Notes under the pieces: model-generated
Seen by the model: the letters and a program-made list of their open reading frames with translations, nothing else
What the model was told of the DNA's origin: nothing
The model's database searches: none
In this document: piece by piece, positions 53,630 to 62,676 of the stretch
Numbering within the stretch: position 1 is the stretch's first letter
How the letters are laid out: every line of letters starts with the position of its first letter
Position numbers and translations under genes: made by a program
Origin: Roseibium marinum
GTDB taxonomy: Bacteria; Pseudomonadota; Alphaproteobacteria; Rhizobiales; Stappiaceae
DNA: 64,000 bases
Direction of reading: 5' to 3'
NCBI RefSeq assembly: GCF_002906165.1
Contig: NZ_PPCN01000004.1
Location: forward strand, 248,001 to 312,000

Positions 53630-54048
53630 CAGTCGATCTCCCTTTCTTCCAGGGCAAGGGCGATGGAACCGATCGCTCCGACCACGACGAGATAGACGCC
53701 GATGTCGAAAACCATCGGCGTGGACAGGGCGACCTCCACGTCGAACAGGTCGAAAATCAGCCACTGGCTGGTCATGAAGGCCTGCGCCTTGAAAAAGGAG
53801 AGCATTCCGGCAAGCGCCGCAAGGAAGAGCCCGAAGGCGGCAATCCCCATGGGATGAAAGTAGATGGCGCGGCGCACGGAGGCGACACCGCAGGCGATAC
53901 CGAAAATAGCAAGGGCCGAGGCCGCGATCAGGCCGCCGATAAAACCGCCGCCCGGGTCGTTGTGGCCGCGCAGCAGCACGAACACCGAAAACAGGACCAT
54001 GAGCGCCGTCAGATAGGGCGCGATGGTGCGGAAGATGATCGTGCGCAT
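53629..54048 (-). CDS. mrpB: Mrp Na+/H+ antiporter subunit B
   Basis: 139 residues, four helices, with the family motif [20 protein letters not shown] and [15 protein letters not shown]. The start at 54048 shares a base with the mrpA stop (TGATG). Because mrpB is separate, MrpA here is the unfused form, unlike the A-B fusion seen in some rhizobia. Confidence 0.94.
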   Translation of the reverse strand: MRTIIFRTIAPYLTALMVLFSVFVLLRGHNDPGGGFIGGLIAASALAIFGIACGVASVRRAIYFHPMGIAAFGLFLAALAGMLSFFKAQAFMTSQWLIFDLFDVEVALSTPMVFDIGVYLVVVGAIGSIALALEEREID

Positions 54049-56432
54049 CAGCGGGCCTCCGAGGCTTGGGCTTGAACGGCATCCGTGGTGGAGGCCTCGA
54101 CGGTCTTGTCCGGTTTCGTCCGCACCCGGATCAGAGCCAGCACGCACAGGCCCGCCAGCACCACCACCGCGATTTCACCGAGCGTATCGAAACCGCGGAA
54201 GTCGACGATGATCACGTTGACGATGTTGCGCCCGTGAGCGATCGACCGGCTGAACTGGGCGAAGAAATCCGACAGGCGGGTGTCGAACGGCTGCTGGGTG
54301 ATGGCAAGCAGGGTCAGTGTCAGCCCGAGACCGACGGCACAGGCAACAATCCCTGTCAGAAGCGCGGCGGGCGCCGCGCGGTGGTCGCTCGGCATCAGGT
54401 TGAGCCGCGTCATGACCAGTGCCAGGATGACGACGGAAAGCGTTTCGACCATGAACTGGGTGAAGGAAAGGTCGGGCGCTCCGAACATCATGAAGATCAG
54501 CGCCACGGCAAACCCCTGGATGCCCAGCGAGACGATGGCGGTCAGGCGGGTTTTCGCGATCAGCACCGCGATCAGGCCCAGCACCGCGATGAACAAAATG
54601 CCCCATTCGTAAAAACGGTACTTCGGCATTTCCGGCATCGCCGGAAAACTGCCGGTCAGATAGCCCGGCAGCAGAACGGCAATCGCGGTGAACACGAAGA
54701 TCACGATCATGTAGGTCTGCATCTTGCCGGTCTGGACCAGTCGGGAGAACCGGCCGGAGAAGCCGACTACGCCGGATACGAACTGATCGAACCCCTTGTC
54801 CGGTCCCCAGCCGATGGCCTCCAGAACCGCGGCGATCAGCCCGCGCAGCCTGTCGAGCTGCGTGAACAGCACAATGCCCAGGCCGATGGTGATGAGGGAC
54901 AGGATCAGCGGCGCGTTGACCGATGTAGGCAGCAGATGAAGTTCGACATGCGTGAACTCGCCGGTCAGGGACGAAAGCGTGGGTCCCACAAAGAGTTCGC
55001 CGGTCGTATGCGCCATCAGCGCGAGAACGAGTCCCGTCAGGGCAAGGACCACCGGTCCGGCGATGAGCAGCACCGGCCCCTCATGGGCGTGTTTCGGCGT
55101 TTCGACCTTCAGCCCGAGAAACGGCTTGAGGGCGACGGCGGCGGCAATCACCAGCATCAGGGCGTTTCCGGCCACCGCGGTGAGCGTGACGGCCAGCCCC
55201 GCTCCCGGCCAGCCCCAGGTGCCGTAATAAAGGACTTCCTTGGCGATGAACCCGATGAAAGGCGGCAACCCGGCCATGGACAGTGCCGCGAGACAGGCGG
55301 CGGCGAAGGTGATCGGCATTGCCGATCTCAGCCCCCCGAGTTTTGTGACGTCCCGCGTTCCGGCCTCGTGATCGATTGTTCCGGCAACCATGAAGAGCCC
55401 GCCCTTGAAGAGCGAATGCGCCAGAAGATAAAGCACCGCTCCTTCCAGGGCCTTTTCGTTGCTGGTGCCGGTCAGCATGACCAGCAGACCGAGCGAGGCA
55501 ACGGTCGTATAAGCCAGCATCAGCTTCAGGTCGGTCTGGCGCACCGCAAGCAGCGTCCCCACAAGCAGCGTCACCCCTCCGAAAAGCGGCAGAACGGTCG
55601 TCCAGAGCACGGTGTCGCCCAGAAGCGGATGCATGCGCATGAGCAGATAGACGCCTGCTTTCACCATCGTGGCGGAATGCAGATAGGCCGACACCGGCGT
55701 CGGCGCTTCCATGGCGTTCGGCAGCCAGAAATGAAAGGGAAACTGCGCCGACTTTGTAAACGCCCCGCCAAGCACCAGTATAAAGATCGGCAGGTAAAGC
55801 CCTGTGTCCTTGATGATGTCCGGCGATCCCAGAAGAACGGACATTTCGATCTCGCCCGTCGCGGAGATGATCAGGATGAAGGCCGCAAGGAGGGCGAGGC
55901 CGCCTCCCCCCGTCACCAGCAGCGCCTGTAACGCTGCGCGCCGTGAGGCGGCGCGCAGGTTGTCGAAACCGATCAGCAGGAAGGACGTCACCGACGTGAG
56001 TTCCCAGAAAATAAACAGCGAGATCAGATTGTTGCCCAGCACCAGACCGAGCATCGATCCCATGAACAGGAACAGGAACGAAAAGAACCGCCCCTGCTGC
56101 GCATGGCCCTTCATGTACCCGCCCGCATAAAGGATGATCAGCGTGCCGATGCCGGAAATCAGCAGCGCGAACAGCGTCGACAATCCATCCACATAGACGG
56201 AAAAATTGACGCCGTAGCTTGGCGCCCAGGCTTTTGCCGCGACAAAGGTCTCACCTTCGGAAACCGGCCCGATGAAGCCGGTGAAATGCAGGAAGATCAG
56301 CGCCGGCACCAGCGCCAGGGGCCAGGCTGCATTATGCTTGAACCAGCGTGTCAGGGCAGGCGCGACGACAGCTGCCGCGAAGGGCGCCAGAACGGCGAGA
56401 AGAGTGGTGTCGTCGATCACTGCTGGCGTCAT
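54048..56432 (-). CDS. mrpA: Mrp Na+/H+ antiporter subunit A
   Basis: 794 residues, about 20 membrane helices. The N-terminal two thirds is NuoL-like ([55 protein letters not shown]), and the C-terminal part carries the MrpA-specific NuoJ-like region ([39 protein letters not shown]). First gene of the operon. The complex exports Na+ in exchange for H+ and supports alkali and salt tolerance. The upstream ribosome binding site is weak. Confidence 0.96.
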   Translation of the reverse strand: MTPAVIDDTTLLAVLAPFAAAVVAPALTRWFKHNAAWPLALVPALIFLHFTGFIGPVSEGETFVAAKAWAPSYGVNFSVYVDGLSTLFALLISGIGTLIILYAGGYMKGHAQQGRFFSFLFLFMGSMLGLVLGNNLISLFIFWELTSVTSFLLIGFDNLRAASRRAALQALLVTGGGGLALLAAFILIISATGEIEMSVLLGSPDIIKDTGLYLPIFILVLGGAFTKSAQFPFHFWLPNAMEAPTPVSAYLHSATMVKAGVYLLMRMHPLLGDTVLWTTVLPLFGGVTLLVGTLLAVRQTDLKLMLAYTTVASLGLLVMLTGTSNEKALEGAVLYLLAHSLFKGGLFMVAGTIDHEAGTRDVTKLGGLRSAMPITFAAACLAALSMAGLPPFIGFIAKEVLYYGTWGWPGAGLAVTLTAVAGNALMLVIAAAVALKPFLGLKVETPKHAHEGPVLLIAGPVVLALTGLVLALMAHTTGELFVGPTLSSLTGEFTHVELHLLPTSVNAPLILSLITIGLGIVLFTQLDRLRGLIAAVLEAIGWGPDKGFDQFVSGVVGFSGRFSRLVQTGKMQTYMIVIFVFTAIAVLLPGYLTGSFPAMPEMPKYRFYEWGILFIAVLGLIAVLIAKTRLTAIVSLGIQGFAVALIFMMFGAPDLSFTQFMVETLSVVILALVMTRLNLMPSDHRAAPAALLTGIVACAVGLGLTLTLLAITQQPFDTRLSDFFAQFSRSIAHGRNIVNVIIVDFRGFDTLGEIAVVVLAGLCVLALIRVRTKPDKTVEASTTDAVQAQASEAR

Positions 56433-56834
56433 ACTGATCTTTCGTCACGTTTTGCTAGAAACCGCCGGTGCCGATTACTGCGAATCAGCACCTTTCCGCC
56501 GGATAATAGCGGCCTGGAAATTTTATGACATGTCTTAGGCAAGTGAATTTGCCTGTTCAAGCTCCCGCCAGACGATATCCGGTAATTTCACATTCCCATA
56601 TCGGTGCATTTGCCGAGGGGAATTCATTCCGCCGGTCTGTTTCTTTAAGGACTGCCAAAAGCTGCTACAATGGAGGATTGCAAACAACGGTGAATTTCCA
56701 GTCCTTTCCAACAAACTTCCGACTTTGAAAGCCGTATTCCGGCGGCACGGCCTTGTGTAAACATCTTGATTTCTCGACGTAAATACCGTTCAGTTTTCAT
56801 CAGGACTGCCACCGGCATTCTGAGTGAGGCAAAG
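56433..56834. other. Divergent spacer mrpA / PAS-GGDEF gene
   Basis: About 400 gene-free bases expected to contain the mrp operon promoter. I see only a small inverted repeat AGGCAA/TTGCCT (56537-56542, 56549-56554) and no confident promoter or riboswitch-like structure. Confidence 0.45.
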
Positions 56835-57812
56835 ATGGCTTTGGACTCCAGCAAGGACATTCCCTCCGGCCGGGAACCGCTCCGCCCGTCGGGCATCGAC
56901 TTTGAATCGCTCGTGAGACTCAGCAACGAAGCCGTTATACTTCTCGACCTGCGCGGAACGCCCTTGTTCATCTCACCGGCAGCGGAACGTCTGTTCGGGT
57001 GGCGCGCGGAAAAGCTCGCCGGCCATCTGGGCAGCCTCGTCCAGGTGAGCGGATCGAACGCAAACGCGGAACTGTTGCAGCGGATTCTGTCCGGCAACGG
57101 CGACACCGCACGCCCCCTGCCCCACGCGGACCTTCAGTTCAGTTCCGCTTTTGGACCGGTGATCTGGGCCGAGGTCAGGACACATCTTCTGGAAAACGCC
57201 GCCGGAGCGCCTTATGCATTCGCGGTTTATCTGCGCGACATCGCAAAGCGCAAGGAGCTGGAATCCCAACTGGAGGCGGCCACCCAGACGGATCCCGTGA
57301 CCGGGCTCTTCAACCGGCGTGCTTTTGAAGACAACCTGAAGCGGGAATGGGCAATCGCCCTGCGCGAGAAAACCCACACCAGCCTGATAAGGGTCTCGCT
57401 CGACCGGTTCGATGCACTGGCCGAGCACAACGGTCCCGCCGCCGCAGAAGACTGCCTCACCAGGGTTGCCGAAACCCTGAAGGATATTGCCCGGCGCCCG
57501 GCGGATATCACCGCTCGCACGGCCACCTCGGAATTTTCCATCCTGCTGCCCCGAACCCATGAACAGGGAGCGGAAACCATCGGCGCCTATATACACCTCG
57601 CGATCCGCGATCTTGGAATTCCCAATCCGGACAATGGCCGCGGCGCCGGGGTTGTAACGGCTTCCGTCGGCGCGGCCTGTGCGGTGGCTGAACAGACCGG
57701 TGTCAGCGAAAGTCCCGAATTCATCCTTGCAGCGGCGGAAAACTGTGTCTTCCAGGCGCGTCAGGAGGGCGGCAACCGGATCAAGACGGTGATGAACGTT
57801 CTGGCGCGCTGA
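56835..57812 (+). CDS. PAS domain with degenerate GGDEF domain
   Basis: 325 residues. A PAS domain (about 20-145: VRLSNEAVILLDLRGTPLFI, ERLFGWRAEKLAG) precedes a GGDEF-type domain (about 155-320: TQTDPVTGLFNRRAFEDNL). The active-site loop reads ATSEF where GGDEF is expected and the usual DxDxFKxxND segment is SLDRFDALAE, so it is unlikely to synthesise c-di-GMP. It may act as a nucleotide sensor or scaffold. The start at 56835 follows GAGGCAAAG; upstream in-frame starts would add a basic leader. Confidence 0.85.
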   Translation: MALDSSKDIPSGREPLRPSGIDFESLVRLSNEAVILLDLRGTPLFISPAAERLFGWRAEKLAGHLGSLVQVSGSNANAELLQRILSGNGDTARPLPHADLQFSSAFGPVIWAEVRTHLLENAAGAPYAFAVYLRDIAKRKELESQLEAATQTDPVTGLFNRRAFEDNLKREWAIALREKTHTSLIRVSLDRFDALAEHNGPAAAEDCLTRVAETLKDIARRPADITARTATSEFSILLPRTHEQGAETIGAYIHLAIRDLGIPNPDNGRGAGVVTASVGAACAVAEQTGVSESPEFILAAAENCVFQARQEGGNRIKTVMNVLAR

Positions 57813-57983
57813 TCGGGCGTGGAAACAGCCACCGCGACTTCACAGTTTACCGCCCAGGTTCCTTGCATTCCCTGCCCTCGCCTCGTTACAATTGCACCGA
57901 TGCACCGGCGGCCTTGCCGGGCACCTTGCCTCCAATGCTTCTTCTCCCTATTTCTTGGTCGAAAAGAAAACAGGAAATTCCCC

Positions 57984-58454
57984 ATGAGCGATGACACCGT
58001 CCGGCAGGATGACGATGCCCCGAAGGTGAGAAAAACCACTGCCGAATGGATGAAACAGCTGACCCCGGAGCAGTTTTACGTGGCACGGCAGTCCGGTACC
58101 GAGCGGCCGTTTACGGGTCCTTACTGGGACAACAAGCTGATCGGGCGATATGACTGCGTATGCTGCGGGGCGCCGCTGTTCATGTCGGACAGCAAATTCG
58201 ATGCCGGATGCGGCTGGCCGAGTTTCTTCCAGGCCATCGGTCCCGATTCAGTCCGGGAACTGGACGATAGTTCCCACGGCATGGTCCGCACGGAGATCCG
58301 CTGCAAAAGCTGCGACGCCCATCTCGGTCATGTTTTTCCCGACGGCCCGCCCCCGACCGGTCTGCGGTACTGTCTCAATGGCCACGCCATGAACTTCGTC
58401 CATGGCGGGCGCCCGCCCGCGGGATCCGACGGCAACAGCTCCGGCGAGACCTGA
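57984..58454 (+). CDS. msrB: Peptide-methionine (R)-S-oxide reductase
   Basis: 156 residues. It reduces the R epimer of methionine sulfoxide in proteins. The structural zinc is held by CVCC (Cys58/61) and CKSC. The catalytic Cys lies in [23 protein letters not shown] is conserved, and [10 protein letters not shown] is the family motif. The start at 57984 is chosen because the family N-terminus begins near [10 protein letters not shown]; no signal peptide, so cytoplasmic. Confidence 0.95.
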   Translation: MSDDTVRQDDDAPKVRKTTAEWMKQLTPEQFYVARQSGTERPFTGPYWDNKLIGRYDCVCCGAPLFMSDSKFDAGCGWPSFFQAIGPDSVRELDDSSHGMVRTEIRCKSCDAHLGHVFPDGPPPTGLRYCLNGHAMNFVHGGRPPAGSDGNSSGET

Positions 58455-58589
58455 CGTCAGGATTTCGGCCGTGCAGTCCGATCTCACGGCCATGGCGGAA
58501 TGTGAAATCCAAATCCTCAGCGAGATTAATATCATAACAGGAAATCGTTTAGATTTCGGTTACTTAAGCCTGTTAAAAATCCCGATAAC

Positions 58590-59366
58590 ATGTACAGGAA
58601 TTGTGGGAGCGGGCTCTTGTCTGTATTGCGTGGAAGGATGACGGCAGGCTTCCCGGCCATGGTGTGCGCTTTCGGTGTGCTGCTGTCTCTTGCCCTGCCC
58701 GGGCAGGCGGCGGACCGCATCATCGCCTATACCGGTTATCTTCCGCCGCTTTCAATCAATGAGCAGCGGAAAGGCATCGCCGTCGAACTGATGGAACTCG
58801 TCGCCGAGGCGTCCGGACTTGACATCGACATCCGTTTCGCGCCCTGGAAACGCGCCCAGGTTTTGGCGGAAACCACCCCGGGATCCCTGCTTTTCACCAT
58901 CGCCAGGTCTCAGGAGAGACGGGAGAAATTCGAGTATATAGCACCCCTGCTCTACACCGAGAGCGCCCTTGTGACACTCGACCAGCCACTCGATTCCTTT
59001 GAAAAGGCGATCGAAACCGGCAAGCTCGTCGGTGTTCATCTCGGCAGCTTGCGAAGCCGTATCCTCAAACAGGCAGGCACCACCAATTATGCCGAAATCC
59101 CGAGCGCCGACCAGATGACCACCATGCTTCAGACCGGCCGGATCGATGCCTGGTACACCATGCCCATGAGGGCCAACTACATGTTCAGGCAACTCGGGTA
59201 CGACCCAAAACGCCTGGTCGTTGGCGCTCCTGTGAGCCACGGAATTCAGTGGCTGGCCGCCAACAAGTCCATCGACCCGCGGATCCGGGCGCGCCTTGCC
59301 AAAGCGGTATCTGAAGTCTGGCGGGATCCCCGCTACTGGAAGATCGTGGATCGCTACGCCGGCTGA
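58590..59366 (+). CDS. Family 3 periplasmic solute-binding protein
   Basis: 258 residues: a signal peptide (MVCAFGVLLSLALPGQAA) and a type 2 periplasmic binding fold (IAYTGYLPPLSINEQRKGIA, IRFAPWKRAQVLAE, LLFTIARSQERREKFEYIAP). Orphan: no permease or ATPase nearby. It resembles proteins proposed to bind amino acids or to act as sensors. The start could also be 58638 (MTAGFPAMV). Confidence 0.87.
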   Translation: MYRNCGSGLLSVLRGRMTAGFPAMVCAFGVLLSLALPGQAADRIIAYTGYLPPLSINEQRKGIAVELMELVAEASGLDIDIRFAPWKRAQVLAETTPGSLLFTIARSQERREKFEYIAPLLYTESALVTLDQPLDSFEKAIETGKLVGVHLGSLRSRILKQAGTTNYAEIPSADQMTTMLQTGRIDAWYTMPMRANYMFRQLGYDPKRLVVGAPVSHGIQWLAANKSIDPRIRARLAKAVSEVWRDPRYWKIVDRYAG

Positions 59367-59403
59367 AAGGCCCAGCGCCTTGACCCGGACATCCGGGAAA
59401 GGG

Positions 59404-59823
59404 TCACGCCTCAGCCGGTGATTCCCCGGTCAGGATCCGGCCGATATTGATTTCTATCCAGTCGGCGAATTCACGCACCTTCAGGGCTGCCTCGCGCCCG
59501 ATCGGCGTCAGGCTGTAGTCGACATGCGGCGGCACGACCGGATGGGAGAACCGGTTGACGAACCCGTCCGCCTCCAGGGTCTGCAGGGTTTGGGACAGCA
59601 TCTTCTCGCTGACACCGCCGATCTTCCGCCGCAGATCTGAAAACCGGTGGTCTTCTTCCAGGAGCGCAATCAGCACCAGAACGCCCCACCGGCTGGTCAG
59701 GTGCTTGAGAATTTCGCGCGACGGGCAATCCGTGCTGAAAAGTTCTCCCCGCCGCAGGAGGGAAGACAGGGTCGTTTCGTCTTGCCCCCGATGACCGCAT
59801 TCGCGAGCGTTTCTTCCGGTCAT
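59404..59823 (-). CDS. HxlR-family regulator (QorR/YtfH-like)
   Basis: 139 residues with a winged helix: CPSREILKHLTSRWGVLVLI, HRFSDLRRKIGGVSEKMLSQ, TLQTLEADGFVNR. The conserved Cys near the N-terminus (DCPSRE) is the redox or electrophile sensor in YodB/QorR-type proteins. GGAGAGG precedes the ATG. It is divergent from the QorB-like gene with a palindrome between, matching the E. coli ytfH/ytfG arrangement. Confidence 0.9.
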   Translation of the reverse strand: MTGRNARECGHRGQDETTLSSLLRRGELFSTDCPSREILKHLTSRWGVLVLIALLEEDHRFSDLRRKIGGVSEKMLSQTLQTLEADGFVNRFSHPVVPPHVDYSLTPIGREAALKVREFADWIEINIGRILTGESPAEA

Positions 59824-59894
59824 TGCCTCTCCGCCTCTCTCTGTGTGTGAACTTTCAACTGAATGATCAGATCGGAATATATCTCAAAACTAAC

Positions 59895-59918
59895 CTTTTT
59901 GTATGTACTAACAAAAAG
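59895..59918. promoter_or_regulatory. Palindromic operator, HxlR/QorB intergenic
   Basis: CTTTTTGT, 8 bases (ATGTACTA), ACAAAAAG: perfect 8-bp arms, with a further GT/AC match at the centre. Located 72 bases before the HxlR start and 67 before the QorB-like start, so one site could control both promoters. Confidence 0.75.
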
Positions 59919-59985
59919 AAAGTTATGGATTTATATGGTGTCCACCCGGTGGAATTTCACCGATTAACCTGCAAGGAGTGGATCA

Positions 59986-60855
59986 ATGATCGCAATCACG
60001 GGTGCCAATGGTCAGCTGGGCCGTCTTGTTCTCGAGCATCTCGCCTCACTCACGGATGACCCCATCCGGGCGCTGGCGCGTTCCCCGGACAAAGCCCGGG
60101 ATCTGGCTTCCGCACAGATCACTGTCGTGAAGGCTGACTATGACGACCCGGCGAGCCTTCCCGCAGCTCTTCAAGGTGTGGACCGGCTGCTGCTTATCTC
60201 CGGCTCGGAAGTCGGCAAGCGCACGCCTCAGCACGTTGCCGTTATTGACGCGGCCAAAGCATCCGGCGTCGGCTTCATAGCATACACCAGCCTCCTGAAC
60301 GCGCCGGGATCGAGCCTCATGCTGGCGAAGGAGCATATCGCAACAGAGCGGCATTTGCGCGGATGCGGCATTCCCCATGCGATCCTGCGCAACGGCTGGT
60401 ATGTCGAAAACTTCGTCGGCACCATCGCCGCCGCTCTGGCCCATGGCGCAGTCGTGGGCGCGAGCGGCAACGGCAAGTTCTCCGCAGCCGGACGCAAGGA
60501 CTACGCGCAGGCCGCCGCCCGGATCGTTTCCGGCAGCGACCTTTCCACAAGAACGCTGGAACTGGCAGGCCACCCCGCCTTCAGTCTGGATGATCTGGCC
60601 GCGGAAATCTCCCGGCAGAGCGGCCGTGAAATCCCGTTCACCAATCTGCCCGAAGAGACCTATGCCGGCGTACTTATCCAGGCTGGTCTTCCGGAAGGGT
60701 TTGCCGCGGTTCTGGCCGATTCCGACCGCGGCGCTTCTCAAGGCGAACTCTTCAGCGCCTCCACCGCGCTTCAGGAGCTGATCGGTCACCCCACCAGGGC
60801 GCTCGGTGATTTCGTGGCCGAAGCTCTTGAAAATTCGCAACCCGCTCCTGCATGA
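59986..60855 (+). CDS. qorB: NmrA-like quinone oxidoreductase (QorB/YtfG type)
   Basis: 289 residues: an N-terminal Rossmann fold with ITGANGQLGRLVLEHLA, RALARSPDKA and YTSLLNAPGSSL; ILRNGWYVENF is typical of QOR2/NmrA proteins. An atypical short-chain dehydrogenase that reduces quinones with NADPH. The start at 59986 has AAGGAG just upstream. It is paired divergently with an HxlR regulator as in E. coli. Confidence 0.92.
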   Translation: MIAITGANGQLGRLVLEHLASLTDDPIRALARSPDKARDLASAQITVVKADYDDPASLPAALQGVDRLLLISGSEVGKRTPQHVAVIDAAKASGVGFIAYTSLLNAPGSSLMLAKEHIATERHLRGCGIPHAILRNGWYVENFVGTIAAALAHGAVVGASGNGKFSAAGRKDYAQAAARIVSGSDLSTRTLELAGHPAFSLDDLAAEISRQSGREIPFTNLPEETYAGVLIQAGLPEGFAAVLADSDRGASQGELFSASTALQELIGHPTRALGDFVAEALENSQPAPA

Positions 60856-60980
60856 TCCGCCGGTGAACTCCAATGACGGACGGCTCGGGGGCGCAAGAGC
60901 GCCTCCGGGCTTTCATTCCGAAAACTTCTGAATAGCTTCACGGATATTCATTGGTGCCGATTTCGAGAAGCTGATAGGCC

Positions 60981-62249
60981 ATGGGTCACGCAAGATACCG
61001 AGCGCTGACAATGTCCGTAACCGCTGCCCCAGACCCTTATATCCAGGACGGACCCTATGCCTGGTTCCGTCTGGCGATTTCCATCCTGCTCAGCACGCTC
61101 GGCGGAGCGGGCATGTGGGCCGTGGTCATCGTGCTTCCGGCCGTGCAGGCGGATTTCGGTGTCGACCGGGCGGATGCCTCCCTTCCCTATACAGCGACCA
61201 TGCTCGGATTTGCGGCCGGAAATTATATTCTCGGCCGTTTCGCCGACCGCTTCGGCATCGTGCCGCCGGTCATTGCATCGGCCTTCTGCCTGAGCGCCGG
61301 ATTTGCCCTTGCGGCGATTGCTCCGGATATCTGGCTCTTCTCGCTTGCGCAGGGCGTCCTGATCGGACTTGGCACCGCGGCCACATTCGGTCCGCTGATC
61401 GCCGATATTTCCCACTGGTTCGTGAAGCGCCGCGGTCTTGCCGTCGGCAGTGTCGCCTGCGGCAATTATCTCGCCGGGGTGCTGTGGCCCTCGCTCATCC
61501 AGTGGAGCCTTGCCACCACGGACTGGCGCGAGACCTATCTCATGATCGCGGTCATCTGTCTTGTGGCCATGCTGCCGCTGTCGCTGATCCTGCGCCGCCC
61601 GCCACCGGAAAACGCGATGGCTGCAAGCCCCGGCACCAGAGCCTTCGGCGGCCAGACGACCGGACTGTCCCCGGCCACGCTGCAGATACTTCTGGTGATC
61701 GCCGGTCTGGGCTGCTGCGTCGCCATGTCCATGCCGCAGGTTCACATCGTCGCCTATTGCGTCGATCTCGGCTACGGCGTGGCGCCCGGCGCGGACATGA
61801 TCGCCCTCATGACCGGCGCCGGCGTCATCAGCCGACTGACTTCCGGCTACCTCGCCGACAAGATCGGCGGCGTCAAAACGCTGCTGATCGGCGCGGTCCT
61901 GCAATGCGCGGCCCTGTTCCTCTTCATCCCCGTATCCGGCCTGACCTCGCTGTATCTGGTATCGCTGGTGTTCGGCCTCGCCCAGGGCGGCATCGTTCCC
62001 AGCTATGCCGTGATCGTGCGCGAATACCTGCCCGCGCGCGAAGCCGGCCAGCGTGTCGGGCTGGTGATCATGGCCACCATTTTAGGCATGGCGCTCGGCG
62101 GCTGGCTCTCGGGATGGATCTACGACCTGACCGGCTCCTATGAGATGGCCTTCCTTAACGGCATCGCCTGGAACTTCGTCACAATCGCGATCATGGTCTT
62201 CATTCTCATCAGCGGCCGCCCCCGACCCGCGGTCGCGGTAGGAAGATAA
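60981..62249 (+). CDS. MFS transporter, 12-TM
   Basis: 422 residues with about 12 membrane segments and MFS signatures: ILGRFADRFGIVPPVIASA (loop 2-3), FVKRRGLAVG and LADKIGGVKTLLIG. It resembles monocarboxylate/oxalate-type porters; substrate unknown. The start could be 60981 (MGHARYR) or 61011 (MSVTAAPD); both precede the first helix. No clear operon partners. Confidence 0.88.
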   Translation: MGHARYRALTMSVTAAPDPYIQDGPYAWFRLAISILLSTLGGAGMWAVVIVLPAVQADFGVDRADASLPYTATMLGFAAGNYILGRFADRFGIVPPVIASAFCLSAGFALAAIAPDIWLFSLAQGVLIGLGTAATFGPLIADISHWFVKRRGLAVGSVACGNYLAGVLWPSLIQWSLATTDWRETYLMIAVICLVAMLPLSLILRRPPPENAMAASPGTRAFGGQTTGLSPATLQILLVIAGLGCCVAMSMPQVHIVAYCVDLGYGVAPGADMIALMTGAGVISRLTSGYLADKIGGVKTLLIGAVLQCAALFLFIPVSGLTSLYLVSLVFGLAQGGIVPSYAVIVREYLPAREAGQRVGLVIMATILGMALGGWLSGWIYDLTGSYEMAFLNGIAWNFVTIAIMVFILISGRPRPAVAVGR

Positions 62250-62611
62250 AGAACACCCACCCGATCAGCCCGTGAGGATTCCGATAGGCATGTCCTAAAG
62301 CGCCATCAGTGCGCGCCAGTATATCGGCCCAGATCAGGAAAACCGCTCCGAGCAGCAGCGCGGCAGGAAGGGCCAGGCCAGGGCCAGCTGTTTTATGAGA
62401 TTTCTCCGTAATTTAAAGATGAAATTTTAAAAGCGGCCGTTCACAGGGAGTGAGCTTTCTCAACCACACAGGAACCCGGCGAATTTCCTCGATACGCGCT
62501 CAGGTCAGACGCGGATGTTGAGCCTTCCGGCAAAACCACCCTGTGTGCCCCTTTAATTTCGATCCAGAGCCGGGTTCCGGAAAGCATCACCATCAAGTGA
62601 ACAAATTAAAA
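62250..62611. other. Spacer with no supported gene
   Basis: Gene-free stretch between the convergent MFS and chemotaxis receptor genes. It holds only short unsupported frames and the approach to the receptor's terminator. Confidence 0.4.
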
Positions 62612-62641
62612 CGGGAGGACCGTCAACAAACGGCCCTCCCG
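62612..62641 (-). terminator. Terminator of the chemotaxis receptor gene
   Basis: On the minus strand: GGGAGGGCCGT, loop, ACGGTCCTCCC (11-bp stem with one mismatch), followed by GTTTTAATTTG. It lies 35 bases after the receptor stop codon. Confidence 0.83.
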
Positions 62642-62676
62642 GACAATATTGTTCCCGGCACAAATGAGCCGCGGTG

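Noticed and set aside
54066..55931. Long plus-strand open frame opposite mrpA
   Set aside because: Antisense shadow of a GC-rich gene; the product is mostly Arg/Gln/His/Gly with no domain, while mrpA on the other strand is clear.
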